Source of the DNA: Carya illinoinensis
Taxonomy: Eukaryota > Streptophyta > Magnoliopsida > Fagales > Juglandaceae
Reading direction: 5' to 3'
DNA: 64,000 nucleotides
NCBI RefSeq assembly: GCF_018687715.1
Contig: NC_056755.1
Coordinates: 12,149,501-12,213,500, forward strand
Position 1 is the first letter of the stretch; each line of letters begins with the position of its first letter. This document shows, piece by piece, positions 11,384 through 22,688 of the stretch. The notes below the pieces were generated by a model. The model had not been told where the DNA came from, did not search any database, and was given only the letters and a program-made list of their open reading frames with translations. The position numbers were made by a program, and so were the translations under genes.

Positions 11384-11613
11384 TAAACCGAATTGAATCG
11401 AATCAAAGATTGTTCACAGGAAACACAGGAAGACGAATATTGTTCACGAGCCTAAACCGAATCGAATGAGTTTTACTCGTTTAATATTCGAACCAATATT
11501 AGTGTTCACGATCAACTCATTTATTAAATGAACCGAATTCGAGTCAAATTTATATGAGTCGATCTTGAATTGTTTATGAGCGGCTCTGTTCGTTTAGAGC
11601 CCTAATGACTGCT
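11384..11613. mobile_element. hAT-like non-autonomous element fragment at duplication breakpoint
   Basis: Degenerate AACCGAATTGAATCGAA words with one terminus reading GTTTAGAGCCCTA, the form seen at ends of plant hAT-type non-autonomous elements (TAGGGCTCTAAAC inverted). The opposite terminus is missing because the sequence begins exactly where homology to copy B stops. Assigned by resemblance only. Confidence 0.4.
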
Positions 11614-11757
11614 ATATACAATCGTAAAGATTATATAATTATTTAAAAAAAGATTTATTATTAAAAAGTTAATTTTTTTCATATAAATTTAGTATTTATT
11701 TATTTTTTAAAAAATGAATGGCTGGTGTTTGCATACTAACGACTGCAAGTATCATTT
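11609..11757. mobile_element. Diverged Mutator-type MITE
   Basis: The left end (ATGACTGCTATATACAATCG) and inverted right end (AAATGATACTTGCAGTCG) match the termini of the better-preserved MITE at 12,244-12,414. Target duplication not resolved. Confidence 0.4.
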
Positions 11758-12243
11758 ATCAAATTTTAATGATGGGTAAATTTTATTTTTTTTAGATTTA
11801 TATATCTTAAGATTGTAAATATTATTTTAATTTTTTTTAAAAATTAAATCTATTTAAAAAACTACTTTTTATGATTGTCTTTATTTTTTAAAAAAAAAAA
11901 AACTGTAGGTAGATATACATTACTCATTTAAAAAAAAATATAAACATAATATGCGAATGTTACAATATTTAATATGGTCTACTGGGCTGTTGGTTTTTTT
12001 GGTCCACTGTAATGATCTAAACCCGTTTATTTCAGGTATACACATCCTATCCACATTGTGTACGTAGTGAGGTAGCTAGGCTTGAATTTCCTACGTAACA
12101 AGTACGGGACCAGCATGTTGGGTTTTGAAATGCTCTACGTGAGTAAGAAACGGATGATTCAGACCCTCAGTTAGGACACACTTTAATAATAGACAGGGGA
12201 GTCACGGGGACCAAAGCTCAGCTGAGACTTTCGTAGCAAAATA

Positions 12244-12414
12244 GAGAAATGATATTTATAATCGTAGTTATGTAAGCGGTATGCAATCGTTTTAAAAAAA
12301 ATAAATTAATATAAGACCCACATAAAAAAAACTGACTTTTTAATTATGGACCCTACTCTTTTTCTAAACGATTGCGCGGTATTTATAATTTCACGATTGT
12401 ATATAACATTGCTC
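12244..12414. mobile_element. Mutator-type MITE with perfect 9-bp target duplication
   Basis: 171 bp. Termini GAGAAATGATATTTATAATC and, inverted, GAGCAATGTTATATACAATC agree at most positions, and similarity runs about 45 bp inward (to GCAATCG). It is flanked by AGCAAAATA at 12,235-12,243 and 12,415-12,423. A 9-bp duplication is the hallmark of Mutator-superfamily transposition. No coding capacity, so it was moved in trans. Confidence 0.8.
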
Positions 12415-12659
12415 AGCAAAATAACAAGGAAAATGCTTGGCCACCGACAATGGTACGGATGCCCCAAAACTAACGGATTTTTTTTTTTAAAATTTAATGA
12501 TTAAAAAAGTATTTTTTAATGAGTTTGTGAATTTTAATTTTTAAATTTTTTTAAAAAGAAATTAAAAAGAAATAATAAAAAAATATAATTTACAATATCA
12601 GTACAATATAGGAACACTTTTCTTGAACCTAGCATTGTCCAGATAATAATATTTTTTAA

Positions 12660-12830
12660 AAAATTATAGTTACAAATATTGTATTAATTTATGTATCAAT
12701 ATGATGTGATTGGTCAAAAATTAAATTTTATTAAAAATAATATTAATTTAAATTTTAAATATGAATAAATTAATATTAATATATAATTAATGCACAATTT
12801 TTTTTATATATATATATAGCAAAACTCATA
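12660..12830. repeat. AT-rich MITE-like repeat, member 1
   Basis: Shares with 14,018-14,192 a long common core (AAATTTTATTAAAAATAATA, then AATTTAAATTTTAA), and both are followed by AACAAAACTCATA-type sequence. Ends are loosely inverted (ATTAATTTATGTAT/AATTAATATTAATA). Confidence 0.5.
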
Positions 12831-14017
12831 TTCTTCCCGGCCTCCTAAGTACCTGAAAGTCTCGAGACTCGAGTTATTGCTGGGCAAAGTACTAGCACGG
12901 ATCGATCTTGCACCCTTTGTGATCAGATGGAAGGTAGCTGTTTCCCAAGCGTCGTTCATTTCACAGATGCAGTTCTGGGCCACTCCCCACCCACTTGATT
13001 TTCGTGTTATATCACTCCTTTATCCCTACATCAATTACACAGTTCTTATATTTTTTCTTTTTTTTTTTTATTTTAACACTAGACCGATTCATATATATAT
13101 TATATAAAATAGTTTTTATATCATTTATATATATAATATATATAATTATATATAAAATAATTTTATATTATATATTAAATTACTAAATAATATAGCAACA
13201 AATCTTGAAATCCTATTGTTCATGTATAATAATAATCTAATAACGTAAAATTAATATAAGGTTTAATATAACATTATTATTAAAAAATTTAATTTTATAA
13301 CATAAAATTTTAATCTTAAACAAGAACATTTGATCATATGTTATTAACATAAACTATATATATTAATGATAAATACATTTTATAGTATAATAAATTATAA
13401 TATATATTTTTATATAAATATATTTCTATACATTTGATCATATATTGTAACCATATATAAATAAATTAGTATATACTAATAAAATTTTAAAATATATTCA
13501 AAATCGAACCGGTTAGACTACCGTATTTGAGATTTGATCGAGGCATTACAAGATCTGATCTAACGTTGAGATTTGATCGAGGCATTACAAGATCTAATCT
13601 TAACACGAATCTATATTATATGCTGCACACCTATCAACATGCGTCAGAATGAATTTGCAACCTCATTATTCCTCATATGCAACCTAACTTTGAATAAAAA
13701 CCCTACGTACGTAATCACACCGAGCGGCCTAGACTTGGAAAAAGTAAAAACTACATCCAACAGGTGATTTCTGTCCTTGTGTCCGTTTATGAGCAGCCTT
13801 ATAACGTGCTGTTTTTGTAATTAAAGTGTCAGAGACGCGATTATTGAGACGCATATACAGAGTACGGAACATATTTAGAACACTTATATATATATATATA
13901 TAATATATTTATATAGGAATTAATAATGCATGCAGCGGAAAGATTAGTACGCAATAGCAGAGAATAAAGAAGCAATTTCTGCGCTCGATTCACGCGTTGC
14001 CACTATATAATATATGG
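12831..14017. other. AT-rich intergenic spacer
   Basis: No gene recognised. Contains a roughly 42-bp near-perfect tandem duplication (GAGATTTGATCGAGGCATTA repeated at about 13,530 and 13,568), long A/T-only runs (13,090-13,200) and a TA repeat near 13,890. Short open frames here are compositionally AT-biased and match no family I know. Confidence 0.5.
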
Positions 14018-14192
14018 AAAAATATAATTATAAATATAATTATATATTAATCTATGTATTAATATATTATAATTGATCAAAAAATAAATTTTATTAAAAA
14101 TAATATTAATTTAAATTTTAATAATAAATAAATTAATATTAATACATAAATTAATTCGTAACTCTACTTATATATAACAAAACTCATACTAC
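14018..14192. repeat. AT-rich MITE-like repeat, member 2
   Basis: Second member of the repeat at 12,660-12,830, with the same core and 3' context (ACAAAACTCATACTAC). About 1.2 kb separates the two. Confidence 0.5.
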
Positions 14193-14804
14193 ATTATTAA
14201 TAATCTCGTGTTCTTTTAATATTAAGCACGTGAAATTATGTGGGAAGAGGGAACTTTATGTCACCATTTATTATAGTTGAAAAATGCTTTTCATCGTCTA
14301 TATATATATATATATATTCATCATCCTTTTATTATTTCTTTGGTATCAAATAATTGATAAAGAAATAATAAATTATTTTAATATCAGAAAATGATAAAAA
14401 GATTATAATTATTTTGAGGAGTATAACTTCTGGTACTCAAATTTGATAAATGTTCTTAGTTAACACTACCACTAATTAATAAAGAAATTAATTCCCTCAA
14501 GTGTATTTAGCTAGCTAGTGTGCATGCATTACACTTCCACTTTGATTATATATAAGGATTCTTGAAATGTCACTTGTTCTAAACGTTTAAACTAACAAGT
14601 GGGTTAAATATTTAAAATATGTAATTAAATGAGGATAGACTGTAGAATCGTAAACTCGAACTCAAAACTTTTAATTTAATTTTATATAAAATCAACACTT
14701 ATTACAAAGATTAAATAAGAGGAAAGGAACAGTAAATTTTATTATATATTTTATATTTTAACAACTTATTATTCTCACCGGTTCACTTTTTGAGATCAGT
14801 AGGT

Positions 14805-15025
14805 TAGGGCTGTGCTCCGATTCCGACGGAGTCGGAATCGGAATTTCGACTTCCGACTCCGACTTTTGTCGGAGTCGAAATCGAGCTCCGATTCCGATTT
14901 CGAGAGGAATCGGAGTTCGATTCCGTTCGGACGGAATTCCGAATTCCGAATTCCGTTCGGAATCGGAATCCCGATTCCTCTCGGTAGTCGGATTTTCGAT
15001 CGGTGCCGGAATTCCGACTTTTGAC
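14805..15025. repeat. TCCGAC/GTCGGA-rich degenerate repeat block with hAT-like start
   Basis: Begins TAGGGCTGTGCTCCGATTCC and consists of alternating words GGAATCGGA, TCCGACTCCGAC and TTCCGAATTCCG in both orientations, so the block can fold on itself. GC content is far above the surroundings. The TAGGGCTGTG start resembles plant hAT-type non-autonomous elements. The open frame across it is an R/S/F low-complexity product, not a gene. Confidence 0.55.
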
Positions 15026-15283
15026 TTTGATACGTTTTTTTTTTTTTTTGGTTTTCTTTTTTTTTTTTGTTTTAAAATTTATTTTATCCCTATTTTCAAA
15101 GCTTGAAAATTATATAATGACTTGAACACGTTAAAGCGTGTTATGACGAGTATAATGACTTGAAAATTATATAATTTAGTAGGTGATCAACAACTCTTCC
15201 AATTTTTAGTATGAACAGTACAAAATTTTATTTCTTCTTGCACCATTTTATGTCTTCTTCCGTGCAAAGATTTTGCTACAACT

Positions 15284-15292
15284 ATTAATAAA
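15284..15292. repeat. Left target-site duplication of the MULE
   Basis: ATTAATAAA immediately left of the element; the identical 9 bp is at 25,164-25,172. Confidence 0.88.
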
Positions 15293-15352
15293 GAGAAAGT
15301 CTACTCATCTGCCCCTCAAGTCTCCAACACCACACACCAGTGACGTGGCTTT
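15293..15352 (+). repeat. MULE left terminal inverted repeat
   Basis: GAGAAAGTCTACTCAT, then ACACCACACACC, then TGACGTGGC: the same series of words, inverted, ends the element at 25,163. Confidence 0.8.
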
Positions 15353-15594
15353 ATTTTTTTTATTTTTTTCTCTCTCTACAGTAAAACGTGTGTTCATTCG
15401 AAAATTCTAAACGTTCCCGGGGTGCGTCCCCGTTGCGTCCCCGTTGCCTACGTGGCAACATAATGTAAACGACGCCGTTTACATTGAGTGCACAGATCTA
15501 AATCTAAACATTCCCGGGGTCTCGGCTTTCTCTCATCTCTCTCTTCTCTCTCGTCCCTCTCACCCATCTCTCTCGTCCCTCTCATCTCCCACGA

Positions 15595-15860
15595 ATGCGA
15601 ACCCTAACCCTCTCATCTCCCTCTGATCCACACAAGCCCTAACCCTCATCTCCATCTCACACGAACTCTAACCCTCTCATCTCCCTCTGATCCACACAAA
15701 CCCTAACCGAACCGAACCCTCTCATCTCCCTCTAAGCTAACCCACACAAACCCTAACCGAACCGAACCCTAACCCTCTCATCTCCCTCTAATCTCTCCTT
15801 TCTCATCGTCCCAATCTAAACCAAACAAACCCTAACCGAACCGAACCCTAACCCACACGA
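15595..15860. repeat. CCCTAACC/CTCTCATCTCC minisatellite inside MULE
   Basis: Imperfect tandem units built from CCCTAACC, GAACCGAACC, CTCTCATCTCCCTCT and CACACAAAC. The CCCTAA word is telomere-like (telo-box), but spacing is irregular, so it is not an interstitial telomere array. It may act as 5' leader or promoter-proximal sequence for the GRF gene downstream. Confidence 0.7.
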
Positions 15861-17139
15861 ACCCTAAAACCCACTCGCCCTCCCTCTCCCCGTCGTCCTC
15901 CCAGAGAGATGAGGCCGTGACACGCAAACCCCTGAGGCCGTGACAGGACACGAACCCACGACCCTCAAGGCACGAATCTGGGCTGGAGATCTTATAAGGC
16001 ACGACCATTTGCATTTCTTTCAAATGGTTTTGGTTTGTTTTAACGTTTTTCTATATATTTATTTTCTTCTCGGTTGGGTTTGATTGCTGATGAGTTTTGG
16101 GTATTATTGGCGGATTGAGATTTTATAAGCTGCTGTAGTTTTAAATGGTTGGTTGTAGCTCTATTTATTTATTTTCTGCTCGTTTGGGTTTGATTGCTGA
16201 TGAGTCTAATGTTTGTGTTTTTATGGTTTGTTCATAGTAATTTTAGTGAATATTATCTCGGTTCTCTGTTCTGTTTGAGATGAGTGCTTCTAATACTTAG
16301 GGCTACAGGCTGCTTGGAAAATTTGGAGAAAATGACGTTACATTAGTCCAAAAAAAATAAAGAAGTGAAGGAATTAAGAGTAGTGAATATTCTATAATCT
16401 AAGAATAGAGACAGTTAATAGAGATACGGTTTGGCTATCAAGTATCATAGCTGCACCACATTGTGACTTTTACGATGGTGTACTGCCTTCAACATTAGGT
16501 AAACCGATTGAAGTGTTCCTATATTAAAGTGTTCCTATATTATTAATATTATATCTTCATTTCGATTCTCAGGCTTTAGGCAATTAGTGTTCCTATATTA
16601 AAGTGTCATAACTCTACCTTGAATCGAATTACGTTTACTAACAATTCGAGGTTAGGTAAATGTGCACTTGAATGTAATTCAGTTGTTGGTTTTTCCTTAG
16701 TTGCACTTCAAGGCTGCAAGGTTGTTGATTGGATTGTTTATCCTTAGTTTTCCTGTTTAGTGATTATTGAATCTCAATTATAAATGTGCACTTGAATGGT
16801 CGTTCAGTTGTTGGTGAGATGTACAACAATTTTTACCAAAAAAAACAACTTTGTTCAACAACCAAGTAGGTTCTTGGTTATGTAAATGTACAATAATTTT
16901 GACAATGTGTATATTAAATTGGTCTACATTAGTGCTCATAGCAGGTTCTTTTTTTATCGCAATGATGTAGAACTATAATCCTCTTTCATTAACTTCCCTT
17001 CATTAAAAAAAGTTGAAAATTTAAGACTAATTTTATTATCAATAATACTTTGTAAACTTGCTGCTCTTCATTAATCTATCAAAACTTCCCGTTCTTACAT
17101 AATTATTCCATCATTATTCAACTGTTATTCAATTGTTTT

Positions 17140-17746
17140 ATGGGGGTTCATCTTAGAATGTCAAAATCATCTTCATCAATATCTTCATCATCTTTTCCCA
17201 AACTACGTTTGGAAAAAGAATTGTGCTTCTGCGAGTTGGAAGCCACATTGAAATGGTCAACTACTACAAAAAATCCAAGAAGACCCTTCTTAGGGTGTGC
17301 AAAGTATAATACCCAGGTAACTACAATAACACAAGTTGCCTAATATATTTTGGTGCTTAATGAGCATGAATAAACTGTACAGTTCCTCTTTTCTAATATA
17401 TGTATATTTTGAGCAGGGCTTACCATATTGTAAGTTCTTCAAGTGGTTGGATGGTAATGAAGTGATTGAGCTACAACAACAAGAAAGAATTGATGAACTG
17501 TTAAAGAAAGAGAAAGACGTAGAGAACATACTTCAGATGCTGGAAAAGAGGAAGATTGAGCTACATAAGATAGTGGATCGCCTCGAGAGGGTAAGCATGG
17601 TGCTGTCCAATAAAAGCGACGAGGTTACGCAAAAGGAATTGGTGCTTAATGCACAAGAAGCTAGAAGAAGGGGGTTGTGCACGCTATTTTGGATTTACTG
17701 TTGTTTTGTATTTGTACATGCATTTTACCTTGTGTTATATAAGTGA
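17140..17746 (+). CDS. GRF-type zinc finger / coiled-coil / C-terminal transmembrane protein (MULE second gene)
   Basis: Exon 1 17,140-17,316 and exon 2 17,417-17,746 join in phase 0 (CCCAG|gtaact ... gagcag|GGC), giving 168 aa. A second in-frame ATG at 17,158 could also be the start. Residues about 29-71 are a GRF zinc finger: CFC, a W-ST-KNP-RPFLGC segment, then YCKFFKWLD, so all four C ligands are present and the finger spans the splice junction. Residues about 78-140 form a charged heptad-like coiled coil (QQQERIDELLKKEKDVE). The last about 22 residues are hydrophobic (a WIYCCFVFVHAFYLVLY core), a likely tail anchor. GRF fingers bind single-stranded nucleic acid in other proteins; plants have an uncharacterised family of this design. 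It lies inside the MULE, convergent with the transposase gene, and is intact. Its role in transposition is inference. Confidence 0.82.
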
Positions 17747-18918
17747 ATGGGGGATTGTTGTTAACTAGTGTTGTATATTTTGGTGGAATAGAAATCCTTG
17801 TTATGTAACTCTGAGGTGATGAATGTAATTTAAGACTGCTGGGTACTTGTTTCTGTGGCAAAGAATAGAAGATGTTCTTTTTGGTACAAATGCTTGGTTG
17901 GAATGAAATTGATGGAGGGAAAGGTTATTTATATTGGAAACTGTACAGCATTATATTGATCATTATTTGTTATATTTTTCATTGGAAATTATAGGTATCT
18001 TGCAAGGTTCTTTGAAGTCTGCGAGATCAGGTGTACCTCACTGTCCCTTAAAAAACTGCTGCATGTAAATAACTCCCATTTTAGTGTCTGTTAGTCAGAA
18101 TTGATTTGTGCTGCAGAACCAAATCAGTGCACGTACTCGAGAAAGGTAATTAACAAATGCACATAAATACACAATTAACACAATTAGCGTTCCCCATTCC
18201 TTTGCAAATAAAGCCAAAATGAACCATTCCCACCCCAAAGACAAAATCTGAGCGAATATAGGCTCATCCCAGTCCCACTCAATATTGACTGCCCATGGTA
18301 TCCAACACTCTTGCCTCTTTTACGTGCAAATGATAGAGGGAAAAGTGAACAATAAAATATACCAACACATTCTGAAAACCTGTGCACCACATTCTACATC
18401 TCCTAAAGTTAATAATCCAGAACACATTCTTCCTACTTGAATGTGAGAAATAAAAAGTTTCAAAAATTGGTCTTCAATAAATTAAGAGGCAAAAGAAATA
18501 TTATTAATAATTAATCTCGAAACCAAAGCTGCAACCCAAAGCTGAGAATTAGATGATAAAGTACAAACTTGACCAATCTTAATACTTTAGATCACTCCCA
18601 TAAATGGCATTAAAGAACAAAACCTTAGAAAAATACTTAATATCCTTCCTGCTGCAGGTGTAAGGGAACAGAAAAACTTCATCCTGCCACCTGCACCAAC
18701 ACCAACGTAATGTACTAACTTCTTCCCTCCAGCTTACACAAGTGGAATATCCAACATATATTTTTGTACCATCCAACATATAATTAATAACTTGACAAAC
18801 AAGCTGCAATAAAAAATTGCCAATAGCATAGAGAACTCTAAACTTGGAATATACCAAAATAGATTAAATCCAAATACAAATATTCAATACAAATATTCAA
18901 TACAAATCTACAATATTC
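17747..18918. other. Spacer between convergent MULE genes
   Basis: About 1.17 kb of AT-rich sequence holding the 3' UTR and likely poly(A) signals of both convergent genes. No further coding exon recognised. Confidence 0.5.
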
Positions 18919-21900
18919 TCATTGCAACGGTTGTGTGTCGTCCAACCCAAAGTTGATGCCATATTGTGATCCATCCAACTCAACTTGCATCTGTAAATAA
19001 TTGCAAACATATTTATTAAGCGTACTAATAAATATTAATATAGAGAACTCGGGTATGAAGTTCACAAATCCACTTACGCTTTCTTGACTCTGCATCACTA
19101 TTTCTTGGGCCTGTGTTGTACTAATGTCTATACCCACACCTCTTGGAATAGCCTAATAGAAATCAATGGTAAATATACAGCCGCGCCTATAAACTTATTA
19201 ATAAATAATTACTAATTAATATACCTGCATGTGTCCAACATTGGAGAGATCGATCTCAGAAGGGCCAAATAAACTCCTGCATACTTTCGCAACAGGTGTA
19301 TCTCCTTTATCCACGGACTGGGTATCTTCTCCATCCCGCTAATTAACAAACATATAAACATTATTAGTGAACTTATATTTAATAATAATGACTGGAAGAC
19401 TCGAATAACCTAAAATATTTTCACCTCTTTACGCTTCCCCTTTGCCGGTTGTTTCTTTGTCTTTGCTTTTGCTTTCCGCATATCTATCTCCATCCTGGAT
19501 GCTCTCCTTAGAGATGGAGGTCTGTCTTTACCTCGCACAACCCGTGGACTGTGTACTTCTCCAGAACATCCGACGGTAGTGTCATTTGCCGTAGGATCCA
19601 CATTAGAACCAAGTTGAGTGAAAGATGGGGGTTCTTCATTGGCACGATACAGCTCAATCATGGCAGTTAACTTACTTCTCGCATCCTCAGTATGCTTTCT
19701 CGAACCAGCTGCATGAGTAATCATCTGATAACAAATACTTAAAAGACTTGAATATCTATTAGCATCGGGCCGTTGGTCCCCTTCATCATAGCTACTGTGG
19801 ATTAATGTGTATCGCCTTTTAATATCCTTCCTCCATCGATCTACAATGTATATTTCCGGCAAATGTCTAATATCGTTACACCTGAATACAGCCAAGATGT
19901 GCCGACACAATATCCCTCTCATCTCAAATAAACCACAAGAGCACTTTGCAACTGCATCATCCTCACTAAAGTCCACAAAATGCCGAACCAACTTAGTGAA
20001 CTCCTCCAAAGCTACTTCATCCTCAACCATATATGTCTTTAATGCACCATCACTTTTATGTAACTTCGGATTCAAGTCAATGATGCCGTTGATTTGCTGC
20101 TGAACTTCCTTGAACTTCAGCATCGTGTACAACTCTTGGAACCTCTTTTCAATCGGAGATCGAGATATGAGGGGGATTGTGACATTAAATGACTGGAAGT
20201 CTGCGAGATTTTCTTTCTCAATCTTCTTTTTCAACGCGTTATCAAATTGGTCTACAAACTCCTTTAAGTTTGTCCTAGAATGTACATAACCGTCAAAGAA
20301 TGCATTCAGGCTCTCGCTTCGCTGCGTTGTACTCATTCCAGCCCAAAAACACTCCTTCAAATATGCCGGTACCCAATGTTCACGCTCAACGTAAAGGCTC
20401 TGCAACCACGCATTCTCATGCAAGTTGTAAGTGGTAATCAACTCATCCCAACACTTTTCAAACTCATCAACACGTTGGGTGTCATATACACATTTCATCA
20501 AGGCACTTTTCATCCCAGTTTTGTAGGAACCATATGAGCCAAGTTTCTCGGGAACTTTCTTCAGTATATGCCAAAGACAAAATCTGTGCCGGGTATTTGG
20601 AAAGACAAGAGCGATTGCATTTTTCATCGCTCTATCTTGATCAGTGATAATTGCTTTCGGAGCGATACCATCCATGCATTGCAACCATGTCTCAAATAAC
20701 CACACAAATGTCTCGGTATCCTCACTAGAAATCAAGCCGGCTCCCAACAGAATTGACTGCCCATGGTGGTTTACACCAACAAATGGTGCAAAGGGCATCC
20801 CATATCGATTTGTTAGGTATGTGGTGTCGAATGTCACCACATCGCCGAAATATTGGTACGCTGCTCTACTACGGGGGTCTGACCAAAAGACGTTCTTTAA
20901 CCTCCCGTCATCATCTATGTCCATCATATAAAAAAATTCAGGATTTTTATATTGCATCCGTAAGAAATACTGTCGAAGCGCTCCAGCACCACCGGCGCCA
21001 AGTCGTAGATGTCTTGCCTTGTCAATATAATTGCGACAATCCTTTTCGAGAAAGGGGAGATTCTCGAATCCACCCGCTCCAACAACGAGAGATCCATAAC
21101 TCTTACTCGCTCGGATGCCAGCTTGATCATTCGTATCTAGGACCCTTTTTACGGCCTCACTAACTTCTCTATTACATCGAAAGAAGCGAGATTTCTTCGG
21201 ACTGAGGCCATGGTTATGGATATTATGAACAGTCGTCAACCTCAGCACTCCATCTTGCTTTAAGGCATTAATCCTTGCCTTACATTCTGTCTTTCCTGTT
21301 GGACGTGGCTTGGCAACATTCAACGTCCTATTCCGGGCCTTCCCACCTCGGGCACAACAAAGAGTGACGTATCTAACAGAGTCATCTTCTCCCCTATCAG
21401 TCCGTTTTGTCATCACCCCAAACCCGCATTTCTTACCGTACTCCTTATAATAACATAATAGCTCTTCAAGGGAATTAAACTCCATTCCCGACTTTGGCTC
21501 CTCAATCGTATCATCATCAACCACTTCGACATTTTGAGATTTCAAGGGACTGCCACTATTAGATTCCGTATGATTTGGTTGTTCCTCAGTACGCTGTTCA
21601 ACTATAGGAGATCCACAAGGCGCTTCAGATTCCACACCATCAGCTCTATTATCGGGTTCTGAACCAAATATCTTGCTCGTGGCAGAGCTTGTATTACTGA
21701 TAGGAGTCGGAGGTTCCATGATTCCTTGAAATCCGTAACCAGAATTCTGCAACAAATTAACCAAAGCTCATCAATACCACATTCTGCAATTAAGGCACCT
21801 TATTTTTGTAATAGTTGCAAAAAAGACAACTTATTAAGAAAAAATCCGCTACAAGTTATCACTACCTGTATGTTGATTGGATATTGGTTACCAGCCGGAT

Positions 21901-22146
21901 ATGGTAGAAAAGTTGGTGACCACGTAGGCACTGGTCCAAAGTAACCAGCCATGTAAGGTGGAATGTTTTGCGTGGTTGATGGTATGGCCTAACATTATTA
22001 GATAAAGTTATTTATATATTTTCAAACAAGAAATATCAACAGTACCAATGTTATTGAAGTGCACAATTATATAACATACATACCTCCGATGGAGGATTTG
22101 AGCTAGATGATGGACATGTAGTTGGCTGTTCTTTCTCGTTTCCCAT
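18919..22146 (-). CDS. FAR1/FHY3-type (FRS) Mutator transposase, six exons, 922 aa
   Basis: Exons (minus strand): 22,146-22,084; 21,988-21,866; 21,746-19,425; 19,338-19,225; 19,152-19,078; 18,990-18,919. All are phase 0 with GT-AG borders, no internal stop. The start is the ATG reading MGNEKEQPTTC; the end reads GLDDTQPLQ. A FAR1 N-terminal DNA-binding region (WRKY-GCM1-like C..C..H.H) lies at about residues 152-242. The MULE transposase core has acidic residues D369 (VVTFDTTY), D431 (IITDQD) and E540 (TQRSES). A SWIM zinc finger has C664, C666, C676 and H678 (CSCG...CRHI), and a basic tail precedes the last exons. FAR1/FHY3 proteins are light-signalling transcription factors domesticated from such transposases. 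Here the gene lies within matching TIRs and a 9-bp target duplication, so it is more likely the element's own transposase than a host regulator. Confidence 0.9.
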
Positions 22147-22688
22147 GCTGAGAAAATATAATAGAACTACAACCAGGATTAAGTAATTCAACATAAATAT
22201 GAACTTTGAATGCTTTTTAAAGGCATTTAATCAAATGAACTTTGAATGCTATTTAGGTTATTTGTACTTGCTTAGATTCTTCATAGTTACTAGGGGCCAA
22301 ATCAAAACTTTCTTAACTAATTAATACGCGTTCAGTACTAACTCACCAGTACAAACCCCAGCTCTCCCAGTCTTAACTCACTAGTCTTACCAATGCTCAA
22401 AATTTATCATAACCCACTCTAAAAAAAATACTCAATTTATCATAACCCACTCTAAAAAAAATTCTCAACATTTATCATAACCCACTCTAAAAAAAATGCT
22501 CAATTTATCATAACCCACTCTAAAAAAAATGCTCAAAATTTATCATAACCCACTCCAGCAAAAAATGCTGATAATTTTTTATTTTTATTTTGAGAATTCT
22601 ATTTCAAAATAATAGAGTAAGAAACATAAAATGAGAAATATATGTCAATTACAGGCCCTATTGGACATTCTCAGATTATCTTGTTTAG
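22147..22688. other. Upstream region of the MULE transposase gene
   Basis: Contains the 33-bp minisatellite at 22,392-22,570 and ends in sequence that looks like a host intron (acceptor at 22,687-22,688). It presumably serves as promoter for the minus-strand transposase gene; no clear TATA box assigned. Confidence 0.4.
22392..22570. repeat. About 33-bp minisatellite, about five copies
   Basis: The unit contains ATTTATCATAACCCACTCT followed by an A-run and TGCTCA. Copies are nearly identical, differing mainly in A-run length. It sits about 250-400 bp upstream of the transposase start codon. Confidence 0.9.

Noticed and set aside
14812..15024. 70-aa open frame
   Set aside because: R/S/F low-complexity translation of a repetitive block, not a protein.
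15595..15860. Interstitial telomere array (CCCTAA words)
   Set aside because: CCCTAA words are irregularly spaced and mixed with CTCTCATCTCC; not a (CCCTAAA)n array.
19807..21163. Several plus-strand frames of 85-136 aa
   Set aside because: Antisense shadows of the large FAR1-type exon, with no domain signature.
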